DNA from: SIG578 sp045655125
GTDB lineage: Bacteria > Bacillota > Clostridia > Oscillospirales > Ruminococcaceae
Reading direction: 5' to 3'
Length of the DNA: 22,324 bases
Assembly (NCBI GenBank): GCA_045655125.1
Contig: JAZOOR010000017.1
Span: 1-22,324 of the forward strand
Part shown: positions 14,191-22,044 of the stretch, one piece after another
Position numbering within the stretch: the stretch's first letter is position 1
Layout: every line of letters begins with the position of its first letter
Notes under the pieces: generated by a model
The model's input: only the letters and a program-made list of their open reading frames with translations
Database searches by the model: none
Told to the model about the DNA's origin: nothing
Made by a program: the position numbers and the translations under genes

Positions 14191-14242
14191 GTGTAAAGGT
14201 TATTGCTTTTACACTTTGCCCGAAAATTGCTCATTTTCGGGG
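14191..14242 (+). promoter_or_regulatory. Two-hairpin leader of the ylxM-ffh mRNA
   Basis: Two adjacent inverted repeats follow the promoter. The first is GTGTAAA (14191-14197) with TTTACAC (14209-14215). The second is a 9-bp stem CCCGAAAAT (14219-14227) with ATTTTCGGG (14233-14241) and a five-base loop. No T run follows the second, so it is not a normal terminator. The first hairpin overlaps the predicted start site, so only the second is certain to be in the RNA. Function unknown; I recognise no riboswitch class. Confidence 0.5.
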
Positions 14243-14270
14243 ATATATTTTGTTAGAAAGGGCGAAAATC

Positions 14271-14639
14271 ATGGGTAAAAATTTAGAGGTTTCCATGTTG
14301 CTTGATTTCTATGGCGATGTGCTCACAGATAAGCAGAAAGATGTTATAGATCTTTACTATAATCAGGATCTTTCGCTTGCAGAAATCGCTGATGAGGTCG
14401 GCATTTCGCGTCAGGGAGTCAGAGATTCCATAAAGAGAGGCGAGGCTGTTCTTTTTGAGATGGAGGGTAGGCTCGGATTTCTTAAAAACTATCGCCGTAG
14501 CATAAAAGCTGCTGAAACCATTGAGGCTCTTGCAAAGGATATTATTGATATAAACCGCAAGCAGAGCAGCAGTATCGGTCTTATTGAGGTTAAGGCTGCT
14601 GAAATTGCAAAAGAGGCGCTGGCTTTGCGTCAGGAATAA
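14271..14639 (+). CDS. ylxM: YlxM/p13-family SRP-associated DNA-binding-like protein
   Basis: A 122-residue helical protein with a sigma-70 region-4-like helix-turn-helix at about 32-57 (SLAEIADEVGISRQGVRDSI). YlxM stands next to ffh in most Firmicutes; in streptococci and related bacteria it binds the signal recognition particle and affects its GTPase activity. A TTG at 14250 opens the same frame, but the GAAAGGG ribosome site lies inside that extension. The ATG at 14271 gives the family start and length, so I use it. It is separated from ffh by 21 bases. Confidence 0.9.
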   Translation: MGKNLEVSMLLDFYGDVLTDKQKDVIDLYYNQDLSLAEIADEVGISRQGVRDSIKRGEAVLFEMEGRLGFLKNYRRSIKAAETIEALAKDIIDINRKQSSSIGLIEVKAAEIAKEALALRQE

Positions 14640-14660
14640 ATCTTTTTGGGAGAATAGATA

Positions 14661-16001
14661 ATGGCTTTTGAAGGGCTCGGAGATAAGCTCGGCGCAGTTT
14701 TTAAAAGGCTGCGTTCCAGAGGAAAGCTCAATGAAAAAGATATAAAAGAGGTTATGCGCGAGGTAAGGCTTGCGCTGCTTGAGGCTGATGTTAACTATAA
14801 GGTTGCGAAGGATTTTACAAGTGTTGTGTCCGAAAGATGCCTCGGGGCGCAGGTTATGGAGAGCCTTACTCCTGCTCAGCAGGTTATAAAAATTGTTCAT
14901 GAGGAGCTTATCGTCCTTATGGGCGAGGGCATAGCAAAAATCAACTATGCCTCAAAGGGTCCGACAGTTGTTATGATGTGCGGTCTGCAGGGTAGCGGTA
15001 AAACAACCCACAGCGCAAAGCTTGCTCTGTATTATAAAAATCAGGGAAAGCGTCCGCTTCTTGTTGCTTGCGATGTTTACAGACCTGCCGCAATCGAGCA
15101 GCTCAAAATTGTAGGAGAAAAGGTTGGAGTCGGCGTTTTCGAAATGGGAACAGAGCGCCCGCTCAAGATTGCTAAGGAAGCTCTTAGGCACGCAAAGGAT
15201 CACGGAAATGATTTGGTCATTTTGGATACTGCGGGTCGGCTTCATATAGACGAAGAGCTTATGGATGAGCTCAAGGGACTTAAAAAAGAGATCCAGCCTA
15301 ACGAGATCCTCTTTGTTGTCGATTCAATGATGGGTCAGGATGCTGTAAATGTATCCAAAGCCTTTGACGAGGCTCTGGGCATCGACGGTGTTATACTCAC
15401 AAAGCTTGATGGTGACACAAGAGGCGGTGCGGCTCTCTCTATCCGCTCGGTAACGGGCAAGCCCATTAAGTTTATCGGTGTCGGTGAAAAGCTTGGAGAC
15501 TTAGAGCCGTTTTATCCCGATAGAATGGCATCGCGAATTCTCGGAATGGGCGATGTGCTCACCCTCATTGAAAAGGCACAAACCGATTTTGACGAGCAGA
15601 AAGCCGCCGAAATGGAAAAGAAGCTGATGGAAAACAGCTTTGACTTAAATGACCTTCTTGAGCAGATGAATCAAATCAAAAAGATGGGCTCGCTTTCGCA
15701 GATAATCGGAATGCTTCCCGGCGGAAACAAGATAAAGGAAGAGGATATTGACGATAAGGCACTTGTTTATACAGAGGCTATTATCCAGTCGATGACTCAG
15801 AAAGAAAGAAAAAAACCATCAATTATAAACCCCTCTCGCAAGAAAAGAATTGCGGCAGGGTGCGGACTGCGGGTTGAGGATGTCAACCGCCTGCTTCGTC
15901 AGTTTGAGCAGATGCAGAAAATGATGAAACAAATGAACAAAAAGGGCAAGAGAATGCCCTCTATGCCTATGGGAATGGGCAGAAACCCTTTCGGTTTTTA
16001 A
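14661..16001 (+). CDS. ffh: Signal recognition particle protein Ffh
   Basis: A 446-residue GTPase that, with the small SRP RNA, targets nascent membrane proteins to FtsY and SecYEG. The N domain covers 1 to about 90. The G domain has GLQGSGKTT (108-116), DTAGRLH (189-195), TKLDGDTRGGAAL (247-259) and the GVGEKLGDLEPF closing segment. The methionine-rich M domain runs from about 320. It ends in a Met/Lys-rich tail (QKMMKQMNKKGKRMPSMPMG) that normally binds SRP RNA and signal peptides. The ribosome site is GGGAG. ftsY is not upstream as in some relatives, and the SRP RNA gene is not in this window. Confidence 0.97.
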   Translation: MAFEGLGDKLGAVFKRLRSRGKLNEKDIKEVMREVRLALLEADVNYKVAKDFTSVVSERCLGAQVMESLTPAQQVIKIVHEELIVLMGEGIAKINYASKGPTVVMMCGLQGSGKTTHSAKLALYYKNQGKRPLLVACDVYRPAAIEQLKIVGEKVGVGVFEMGTERPLKIAKEALRHAKDHGNDLVILDTAGRLHIDEELMDELKGLKKEIQPNEILFVVDSMMGQDAVNVSKAFDEALGIDGVILTKLDGDTRGGAALSIRSVTGKPIKFIGVGEKLGDLEPFYPDRMASRILGMGDVLTLIEKAQTDFDEQKAAEMEKKLMENSFDLNDLLEQMNQIKKMGSLSQIIGMLPGGNKIKEEDIDDKALVYTEAIIQSMTQKERKKPSIINPSRKKRIAAGCGLRVEDVNRLLRQFEQMQKMMKQMNKKGKRMPSMPMGMGRNPFGF

Positions 16002-16057
16002 AATCTTAGGATTTTTTAAATAATTTAAATTGTTATTATTTTTGGAGGTGAAAATAA

Positions 16058-16300
16058 ATGGCAGTAAAGATCAGACTTCGTAGAATCGGTGCTAAGAAAG
16101 CCCCCTTCTATCGTATCGTAGTTGCAGACTCGAGATATCCCCGTGACGGTAGATTTATCGAGGAAATCGGATACTATGATCCCACCAAAGAGCCCTCTGT
16201 TGTCAAAGTAGACGCTGAGAAAGCTCAGAAATGGATCAAGAACGGCGCACAGCCCACCGATACTGTAAAGAAGATTCTCAAGGATAACGGCATTGCCTAA
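16058..16300 (+). CDS. rpsP: 30S ribosomal protein S16
   Basis: An 80-residue ribosomal protein. The start MAVKIRLRRIGAKKAPFYRI, the ADSRYPRDGRFIEEIGYYDP block and the WIKNGAQPTDTVKKIL ending are diagnostic of bS16, which binds 16S rRNA early in 30S assembly. A strong GGAGGTG ribosome site lies 8 bases before the ATG. The 56-base gap after ffh is AT-rich with a short AAAATC/GATTTT hairpin that looks too weak to stop transcription. Confidence 0.98.
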   Translation: MAVKIRLRRIGAKKAPFYRIVVADSRYPRDGRFIEEIGYYDPTKEPSVVKVDAEKAQKWIKNGAQPTDTVKKILKDNGIA

Positions 16301-16305
16301 GGCGC

Positions 16306-16329
16306 GTGCCGTTCTCCTGAGGAGAGCAC
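16306..16329 (+). promoter_or_regulatory. Hairpin between rpsP and khpA
   Basis: TTCTCC and GGAGAG (around 16312-16326) pair over a three-base loop, with an outer GTGC/GCAC pairing at 16306-16309 and 16326-16329. No T run follows, so it is not a terminator. It may be a processing or regulatory site in the operon RNA. Confidence 0.35.
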
Positions 16330-16360
16330 CAAAAACGTCCTGAAATAAGGAGGCTTCGAC

Positions 16361-16594
16361 ATGCAACAGTTGCTCACAACCATCGTTGCCGGCTTGGTCG
16401 AGGATAAGGATGCAATCGAAATTACCGTTTCAGAGCCCGATGCAGAGGGAGTTATTGTCTATCATATTCAGGTAGCACCCGATGATATGGGCCGAGTTAT
16501 CGGAAAGCAGGGCAGAATTGCCAAAGCTATTCGTACGGTTATGAGATCCGCCTCGGTTAGGGCAGGCCAGCACATTTCGGTTGAAATAGACTGA
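16361..16594 (+). CDS. khpA: KH-domain RNA-binding protein KhpA
   Basis: A 77-residue single KH-domain protein (YlqC/KhpA family). The RNA-binding loop is GKQG (48-51) in MGRVIGKQGRIAKAIRTVMR. In streptococci and enterococci KhpA pairs with KhpB/EloR and acts on sRNAs and cell-elongation control. In almost all Firmicutes it sits between rpsP and rimM, as here. AAGGAGG lies about 9 bases before the ATG. A large GC-rich hairpin follows its stop codon. Confidence 0.95.
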   Translation: MQQLLTTIVAGLVEDKDAIEITVSEPDAEGVIVYHIQVAPDDMGRVIGKQGRIAKAIRTVMRSASVRAGQHISVEID

Positions 16595-16603
16595 TAAAGC
16601 TAC

Positions 16604-16645
16604 CGGGGAAAGCGACAGTTGCCGCTTTCCCCGTTGTGATTTTTA
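16604..16645 (+). terminator. Terminator-like hairpin between khpA and rimM
   Basis: A perfect 11-bp stem (CGGGGAAAGCG at 16604-16614, CGCTTTCCCCG at 16623-16633) has an eight-base loop. It is followed by TTGTGATTTTT, an interrupted T run. The rimM ribosome site starts right after it. It could reduce read-through from rpsP-khpA into rimM-trmD or mark an RNA processing site. Confidence 0.6.
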
Positions 16646-16656
16646 AGGAGCAGAAT

Positions 16657-17172
16657 ATGGAAAAGAATTTAATTGAATGTGGAAAAATCGTTTCTACTCA
16701 GGGAATTCGTGGTGAAGTGCGCGTTGCCCCGTGGAGCGATACTCCCGAGTTTCTCTGCGGCTTTAAATCCTTTTTTATAAAAGGCGGAGAGAGGAAACTT
16801 TCGGTAAAAAGCGCAAGAGTTAATAAAAATGTCGTTGTTATAAAATTTGATGAGATAAATTCGGTTGAGGAGGCAGAGGCTCTCCGAAACCATGTTATAT
16901 ATGTTGAGCGTAAGTCGCTTAAGCTTAAAAAAGGCACCTACCTTGTGCGTGACCTTATTGGGCTTACAGTAATAAATGCCGAAAACGGCAAGGAATACGG
17001 AAAACTCTCTGATGTAACGCCGACGGGGGCGCGTGATGTTTATCACATTAAAACTCCCGAAGGGAAAGAGCTGCTGTTTCCTGCTATTCCCGATGTTGTT
17101 AAAGAAACTGACATTGAGGGCGGATTTATGCGTATAATCCCGCTTAAAGGACTGTTTGGCGATGAAGATTAG
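16657..17172 (+). CDS. rimM: 16S rRNA processing/ribosome maturation factor RimM
   Basis: A 171-residue assembly factor that binds S19 and helps mature the 30S head. The N-terminal barrel begins IECGKIVSTQGIRGEVRV, the family signature. The linker contains NSVEEAEALRNHVIYVER. The C-terminal PRC barrel contains YLVRDLIGLTVINAENGKEYG and ends KELLFPAIPDVVKE. A GTG at 16636 opens the frame, but it includes the AAGGAG ribosome site, so I use the ATG at 16657. Its last 11 bases overlap trmD. Confidence 0.95.
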   Translation: MEKNLIECGKIVSTQGIRGEVRVAPWSDTPEFLCGFKSFFIKGGERKLSVKSARVNKNVVVIKFDEINSVEEAEALRNHVIYVERKSLKLKKGTYLVRDLIGLTVINAENGKEYGKLSDVTPTGARDVYHIKTPEGKELLFPAIPDVVKETDIEGGFMRIIPLKGLFGDED

Positions 17173-17953
17173 TATTATGACACTGTTTCCCGAAATGTGT
17201 GAAACAGTTTTAAATGAAAGTATAATCGGCAGAGCTCGAAAAAAAGAGCTTTTTGAGGTCGAGTGCGTAAATATTCGCGATTTTGCGGGCAATAAGCACA
17301 ATAGAGTTGACCATATTCTGTATGGCGGCGGTATGGGAATGCTCCTTCAGGCTGAGCCTATCTATCAGTGCTATAAATCCATTGAGGAAAGGTCGAAAAG
17401 CCGCCCTCACGTAATTTATATGTCGCCTCAGGGCGCTCGCTTTGACCAGCAGAAAGCAAAAGAGCTTCTTAGCTATGACCACCTTGTTTTCCTCTGCGGA
17501 CACTATGAGGGCGTAGACGAAAGGGTTATCGAGGAAATAGTCGATGAGGAAATTTCTATCGGCGATTTTGTTGTAACGGGCGGGGAGCTACCTGCTCTTA
17601 TGGTTTGCGACAGCGTTCTGAGAATGTGCGACGGTGTGCTTTCAGACGATGTATGTTTTGAGGACGAAAGTCATTATAACGGGCTTTTAGAGTGTCCTCA
17701 CTATACCCGACCGCCCGTATGGAGAGGCAGAGAGGTTCCCGAGGTTCTTCAGAGCGGCCACCACGCAAATATAGAGGACTGGCGCTTTGCACAGTCCCTT
17801 GAGAGAACACAGCAAAAGCGCCCTGATATGTACGAGGCATTCTGCAGTGAGCATCCTGAGCTTATAGAGCCTAAAAAGCGCAGAAAGCCCGTTAGGGTTA
17901 AGGAAAAAACTATGCCGTCAAATCCAAATAGGGAGCAGGCGGAAAAAGAATAA
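17162..17953 (+). CDS. trmD: tRNA (guanine-N1-)-methyltransferase TrmD
   Basis: A 263-residue SPOUT-family enzyme that methylates G37 of tRNAs reading CNN/UNG codons, which prevents frameshifting. Typical segments are MKISIMTLFPEM, LYGGGMGMLLQ (53-63), YMSPQGARFDQ (86-96), LCGHYEGVDER (111-121), IGDFVVTGGELPA (133-145) and the GLLECPHYTRPPVWRG block (174-189). The 86-145 part forms the trefoil-knot AdoMet site. A TTG at 17156 could also start the frame, but the ATG at 17162 gives the conserved N-terminus, with AAAGGA 10 bases upstream. It overlaps rimM by 11 bases. From about residue 237 to the end there is a charged tail rich in Lys/Arg (PKKRRKPVRVKEK), longer than in many homologues and probably disordered. 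Confidence 0.96.
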   Translation: MKISIMTLFPEMCETVLNESIIGRARKKELFEVECVNIRDFAGNKHNRVDHILYGGGMGMLLQAEPIYQCYKSIEERSKSRPHVIYMSPQGARFDQQKAKELLSYDHLVFLCGHYEGVDERVIEEIVDEEISIGDFVVTGGELPALMVCDSVLRMCDGVLSDDVCFEDESHYNGLLECPHYTRPPVWRGREVPEVLQSGHHANIEDWRFAQSLERTQQKRPDMYEAFCSEHPELIEPKKRRKPVRVKEKTMPSNPNREQAEKE

Positions 17954-17973
17954 AAGCAAAAGAGGTGATCGTT

Positions 17974-20205
17974 TTGGAAAATAAAGAGGCTCTTGAGATA
18001 ATAGAGGGAATTGTTGAGAACATTGTTTTTCAAAGCGATCAGACGGGGTATGTAGTTGTTGAGATAGATGCAGATGGAAATTTAGTGACCTGTGTCGGAG
18101 AGCTTGGAGAAATTTATGAGGGCGAAAAGGTTCGTCTGAGCGGAAATTTCACCTCTCACCAAACCTACGGAACGCAGTTTAAGGCTGTTTTTTGCGAGCG
18201 CAGCCTACCGAGTGGTGCCAATGATATTTACAGATATCTTTCCTCGGGTGTTATCCGCGGGGTAGGGGATAAAACCGCCTCGGCAATAGTTGCTCAGTTT
18301 GGGGATAAAACCCTTGAGGTTATAGAAAAAGAGCCAGAGAGGCTTAAATCTGTTCGCGGTATTTCTCAGTCTAAGGCGCAGCAGATTGGCAGAGATTTTA
18401 AGAAAATTTTCGGCGCACGAAGTGTTATGCGTGAGCTTGCAACCCTTTCCATCGGAGCAGGGGAGAGTATACGCGCTTACAAGAAATTTGGATTAAGAAC
18501 ACTCGAAATAGTAAAAGAGGACCCTTATGTGCTCTGCGGTGAGGACATAGGTATGAGCTTTGAAAATGCCGATGCGATTGCTCTCAGTTTAGGCTTTGAG
18601 AATTTAAGTCCATGCCGCTTGCGTGCGGGGCTTTTACATATAATGCGCCACAACTGTAAAAACGGACATACATATCTTCCCAAGGCAAAGCTCGTTTCGA
18701 TAGCCAAAGCCTTTTTAGCGGCAGAGGACGCGGATTTTGATGCCGAGCTTGAGTGGCTGTATGCAGGCAATATGCTGATTGAAACAGAGGTGCAGGATAA
18801 AACCGCTGTATTTCTTCCTATTTACTATTTAAGCGAAAGCTATATCTCTCACAGAATAACAGGGATGCTGCAGGATGAGACTGCGCAGCCCGAGGATATT
18901 AATGCGCTCATTGAGCGCGAGGAAAAGCTGCTTTCCATTTCATATGCAAGGCTTCAGAAAAGCGCTATCCGAGGCGCGCTGACTCAGAATGTTTTTATTT
19001 TAACGGGCGGCCCCGGCACAGGAAAAACTACCGCCCTGAACGGAATAATTTCCCTTTTTGAAAGGCAGAATATGCGTGTGCTGCTTGCGGCTCCGACAGG
19101 AAGAGCTGCAGCACGAATGAGTGAGGTAACGGGCAGAGAGGCAAAAACAGTTCACCGACTTTTAGAGGTTACCTACAGCGAAAATGATGTGCCACGATTT
19201 GCGAGAAATGAGGAAAATCCTCTCAAAGCCGATGTTGTTATAATAGACGAGATTTCTATGGTGGATGTAATTTTATTTGCATCGCTTCTTCGTGCTATGC
19301 CCAAGGGCTGCCGCATAATAATGGTAGGGGATAGCGACCAGCTTCCCTCTGTCGGCGCGGGCAGAGTTTTAAAGGATCTTTCTGCAGATGACTATGTGCC
19401 GTCTGTGCGTCTTACCGAGGTTTTTCGTCAGGCGGCGGAGAGTATGATAGTAAATAATGCTCACCTTATTGTGCGCGGTGAGCTGCCTGAGCTTCACCAT
19501 AAAACAAATGATTTTTTCTTTCTATCGCGCGACAGTGCCGAGAAAACGGCAGATACGGTGGTGGACTTAATTTCCCGCCGCTTGCCTAAGGCTTACGGAG
19601 TTTCTCCAATGAGGGATATTCAGGTGCTGTGCCCAGGCAGAAAAGGAGAGCTTGGAACACAGCAGCTGAATGTGCGTCTTCAGGCGGTTTTAAATCCGCC
19701 GTCATCCCAAAAGGGTGAGGTGAAATTTGCAGGCACTATTTACCGAAGCGGTGACAGGGTTATGCAGATAAAAAACAACTACGATATTATGTGGGTGCGC
19801 GATAACGGAGAAAACGGGCTTGGTGTCTATAACGGTGATATAGGTATTATCGTGGGGATAGACAGAGCAGCAAATATTCTGCGAATTCGGTTTGATGACC
19901 GCGAGGTAGATTACCCCTTTGACCTGCTGTCTGAGCTTGAACATGCCTTTGCAATAACTGTTCATAAAAGTCAGGGAAGCGAATATAAAATGGTAATACT
20001 TCCTCTGTTTAAGTTCTTCGACAAGCTTTATTACAGAAATCTTTTATACACCGCGGTTACTCGCGCGAAAGACCTTCTTGTGCTTGCAGGTGATGCTCAG
20101 GCGGTTTCAAAAATGGTGCAGAACAACAGAAAAATAGAAAGATACACCGCTCTTGCACATTTTCTGAAAAAGGACATTCAGGAATATGAGGAAATCGGTT
20201 TTTGA
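17974..20205 (+). CDS. recD2: ATP-dependent DNA helicase RecD2
   Basis: A 743-residue SF1B helicase that moves 5' to 3'; RecD2 proteins occur without RecBC and act in DNA repair and replication-fork upkeep. An N-terminal OB-like barrel (about 10-80) is followed by helix-hairpin-helix motifs (GVIRGVGDKTASAI, SVRGISQSKAQQI) and a linker domain. The helicase core has Walker A GGPGTGKTT (345-353), DEIS (425-428), GDSDQLPSVGAG (452-463), the SH3-like insert after about 580, VHKSQGSE (663-670) and YTAVTRAK (692-699). A GTG at 17965 opens the frame, but it lies inside AGAGGTGATC, a near-perfect anti-16S match. I therefore place the start at the TTG at 17974, 8 bases on. It follows trmD by 20 bases and overlaps comF by 20. 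Confidence 0.94.
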   Translation: MENKEALEIIEGIVENIVFQSDQTGYVVVEIDADGNLVTCVGELGEIYEGEKVRLSGNFTSHQTYGTQFKAVFCERSLPSGANDIYRYLSSGVIRGVGDKTASAIVAQFGDKTLEVIEKEPERLKSVRGISQSKAQQIGRDFKKIFGARSVMRELATLSIGAGESIRAYKKFGLRTLEIVKEDPYVLCGEDIGMSFENADAIALSLGFENLSPCRLRAGLLHIMRHNCKNGHTYLPKAKLVSIAKAFLAAEDADFDAELEWLYAGNMLIETEVQDKTAVFLPIYYLSESYISHRITGMLQDETAQPEDINALIEREEKLLSISYARLQKSAIRGALTQNVFILTGGPGTGKTTALNGIISLFERQNMRVLLAAPTGRAAARMSEVTGREAKTVHRLLEVTYSENDVPRFARNEENPLKADVVIIDEISMVDVILFASLLRAMPKGCRIIMVGDSDQLPSVGAGRVLKDLSADDYVPSVRLTEVFRQAAESMIVNNAHLIVRGELPELHHKTNDFFFLSRDSAEKTADTVVDLISRRLPKAYGVSPMRDIQVLCPGRKGELGTQQLNVRLQAVLNPPSSQKGEVKFAGTIYRSGDRVMQIKNNYDIMWVRDNGENGLGVYNGDIGIIVGIDRAANILRIRFDDREVDYPFDLLSELEHAFAITVHKSQGSEYKMVILPLFKFFDKLYYRNLLYTAVTRAKDLLVLAGDAQAVSKMVQNNRKIERYTALAHFLKKDIQEYEEIGF

Positions 20206-20893
20206 AAAACTTCTCTCACTTGTGTTTGTGCACAGATGCGCATTGTGCAGAAAGGTGTGTGAAGGTGCCTTGTGCGAGGAATGTTTTAAGAATCTTAAAA
20301 CGCTCACGAGCTTTTGCTGTGAAAGATGCGGCAAACCCTTGGGCAGTTGTGTTTGCAAGAAACGTGATAAAAATTTTCAGCGTTGTGTTTCAGCTTTTGG
20401 ACTTGAGGACAGAGCGGTTACAGCGCTGATTTACAGACTTAAACATAGGGGCAGTGATAGTATAGCACGGCTCCTTTGCTTTTATCTTACCGAAAAGGTT
20501 AAAAAAGAGTACGGTGATATTGACTTTCGGTATGTAACTTATGTGCCGCAAGCACGCAGGGATACCAAACGAAAAGGCTTTGACCACGCACATCTTATTG
20601 CCAGAGAGTTATCGAAGCAGATAGGGGTAGACATTATAAGTCCTCCTATAAAGCGAAAGCGGGGCGGCAGGCAAAAGCTTCAGGATTACAGGGGCAGAAG
20701 CGAAAACGCATCCAAAAAATATGTACTCATCCCGCATCAGCATATCAGTGGAAATGTACTTCTTGTTGATGATGTTATGACGAGCGGAAACACACTATCG
20801 GTTTGCTCGGAGCTTTTAAAGGTTGCGGGCGCGGATAATGTGTACTGCGCCACTGCGGCGACGGCTGTGAAAAATGTTTTTGTTGAAAAATAA
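20186..20893 (+). CDS. comF: ComF-family phosphoribosyltransferase-like competence protein
   Basis: A 235-residue protein with the ComF layout. An N-terminal zinc ribbon has cysteine pairs at 18/21, 30/33, 45/48 and 55/57 (CALC, CEEC, CERC, CVC). A type I phosphoribosyltransferase domain follows, with the PRPP loop VLLVDDVMTSGNT at 191-203. QARRDTKRKGFDHAHLIAREL (122-142) and QKLQDYRGRSEN are characteristic of the family. ComF is needed for single-stranded DNA uptake during transformation, but comF is widespread in species not known to be competent. The ATG lies within the last 20 bases of recD2, so translation is probably coupled. No comFA helicase gene is adjacent. Confidence 0.92.
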   Translation: MRKSVFEKLLSLVFVHRCALCRKVCEGALCEECFKNLKTLTSFCCERCGKPLGSCVCKKRDKNFQRCVSAFGLEDRAVTALIYRLKHRGSDSIARLLCFYLTEKVKKEYGDIDFRYVTYVPQARRDTKRKGFDHAHLIARELSKQIGVDIISPPIKRKRGGRQKLQDYRGRSENASKKYVLIPHQHISGNVLLVDDVMTSGNTLSVCSELLKVAGADNVYCATAATAVKNVFVEK

Positions 20894-20911
20894 AGGTATT
20901 TCTGGTAAAAT
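20883..20911 (+). promoter_or_regulatory. Promoter of the mreB homologue
   Basis: TTGAAA (20883-20888), a 17-base spacer and TAAAAT (20906-20911), with TG at 20903-20904 as an extended -10. The -35 box lies in the last codons of comF. The predicted leader is about 25 bases. Confidence 0.6.
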
Positions 20912-20942
20912 ATAATTAGAAAGATAGAAAGGAAAAAAGAAA

Positions 20943-21941
20943 ATGCCGCTTGATATTGGAATAGATTTAGGAACTGCAACAGTACAGGTTTATATAGGGG
21001 GAGAAATCGTTATAAGCGAGCCCTCTGTAATTGCGCTTAACACAAAAACAGATAAGGTTGTTGCGGTCGGCAGCGAGGCGCAAACAATGATAGGAAGAAC
21101 ACCCTCTCACATTATTGCAACCCGCCCGCTTGAAAAGGGTGTTATTGCCGAAATTAAGAGCTGCCAGAAAATGATAAGGTATTTTGTCGAAAAATCCTGT
21201 AAGAACCGTATTTTGCGCCCCCGTGTTGCTATTTGTATACCATCAGAGGTAACGGAAATTGAGCGTCAGGCGGTTGTTGAAGCGGCAGACGCGGCAGGAG
21301 CAAAAAGTGTAATAACCATTGAGGAGCCTATGGCTGCCGCAATCGGAGCGGGAATTGATGTTCTGCGTCCTAACGGAAATATGATACTTGATATCGGTGG
21401 CGGAACAGCAGATATTGCTGTTATAACCCTTGGCGGCGTTGCTGAGTCGGTTTCGCTTAAAATTGCAGGTAACACCTTTGATGAAACCATAGTAAAGGCA
21501 ATAAAACAAAATTTTAACCTTATTATAGGATTGCGTATGGCGGAGCGCGTTAAGATTTCGCTTCGCGATGCCATTGAGAATGATAAGAAAATTTCCGTAA
21601 AGGGAAAAAATGCCCTTACAGGTCTCCCTGAAATGATAGAGGTAGACCCAAATGAAGTGCGAACATATTTTGATGAAAATTTTAAAGCAATAGTCGATGC
21701 TCTTATTGCAACCTTAGATAAAACCCCTCCCGAGCTTGTGGCTGATATTTCTGAGCAGGGAATATGGCTTACGGGCGGCGGTGCGCTTATTTACGGTCTT
21801 GCGGACCTTATAGAAGAACGCACGGGAATAAAAACCGTCTACCCGCCTCAGCCTGATAAATGTGTTGTTATCGGAGCGGGGAAAGCCTTTGAATATTTAG
21901 GTCAGCTTCAGGACGGAATTATGTCAGAAGGCAGGCTTTAA
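20943..21941 (+). CDS. MreB/Mbl-family rod-shape-determining actin homologue
   Basis: A 332-residue bacterial actin that forms membrane-bound filaments and guides elongation machinery such as RodA. Phosphate-1 is IGIDLGTATVQVY (5-17), phosphate-2 is LDIGGGTADIAVITLGG (149-165) and the adenosine motif is LTGGGALIYGL (276-286). GRTPSHIIATRPLEKGVIAE and IEEPMAAAIGAG are typical MreB segments. The usual GERTAE motif reads GLRMAE (196-201), and the insert after it lacks the common IGSA segment. This suggests a divergent paralogue nearer Mbl/MreBH than the main MreB. No mreC, mreD or minD follows, unlike the classic operon. GAAAGGA lies about 9 bases before the ATG. Confidence 0.88.
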   Translation: MPLDIGIDLGTATVQVYIGGEIVISEPSVIALNTKTDKVVAVGSEAQTMIGRTPSHIIATRPLEKGVIAEIKSCQKMIRYFVEKSCKNRILRPRVAICIPSEVTEIERQAVVEAADAAGAKSVITIEEPMAAAIGAGIDVLRPNGNMILDIGGGTADIAVITLGGVAESVSLKIAGNTFDETIVKAIKQNFNLIIGLRMAERVKISLRDAIENDKKISVKGKNALTGLPEMIEVDPNEVRTYFDENFKAIVDALIATLDKTPPELVADISEQGIWLTGGGALIYGLADLIEERTGIKTVYPPQPDKCVVIGAGKAFEYLGQLQDGIMSEGRL

Positions 21942-21969
21942 GGCTTATTAAAGCTTAGAAATTACTTGT

Positions 21970-22005
21970 CAATTTGCATATTGCACAAATTGCATTTTTT
22001 ATTTT
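21970..22005 (+). terminator. Probable terminator after the mreB homologue
   Basis: CAATTTG (21970-21976) pairs with CAAATTG (21986-21992) over a nine-base loop. A T-rich tract with six consecutive Ts follows. The stem is AT-rich and modest. Another small inverted repeat, GCTTTAA/TTAAAGC, spans the stop codon at 21935-21954. Confidence 0.55.
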
Positions 22006-22044
22006 GTATATGATGACGAAAATTAAAAAAACATCGCTAATTTG

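Noticed and set aside
16002..16057. Terminator between ffh and rpsP
   Set aside because: The AAAATC/GATTTT hairpin has only six AT-rich pairs, too weak to call, and the genes form a classic operon.
17965..17973. GTG at 17965 as the recD2 start
   Set aside because: The GTG is part of the AGAGGTGATC ribosome site itself; the TTG at 17974 is correctly spaced.
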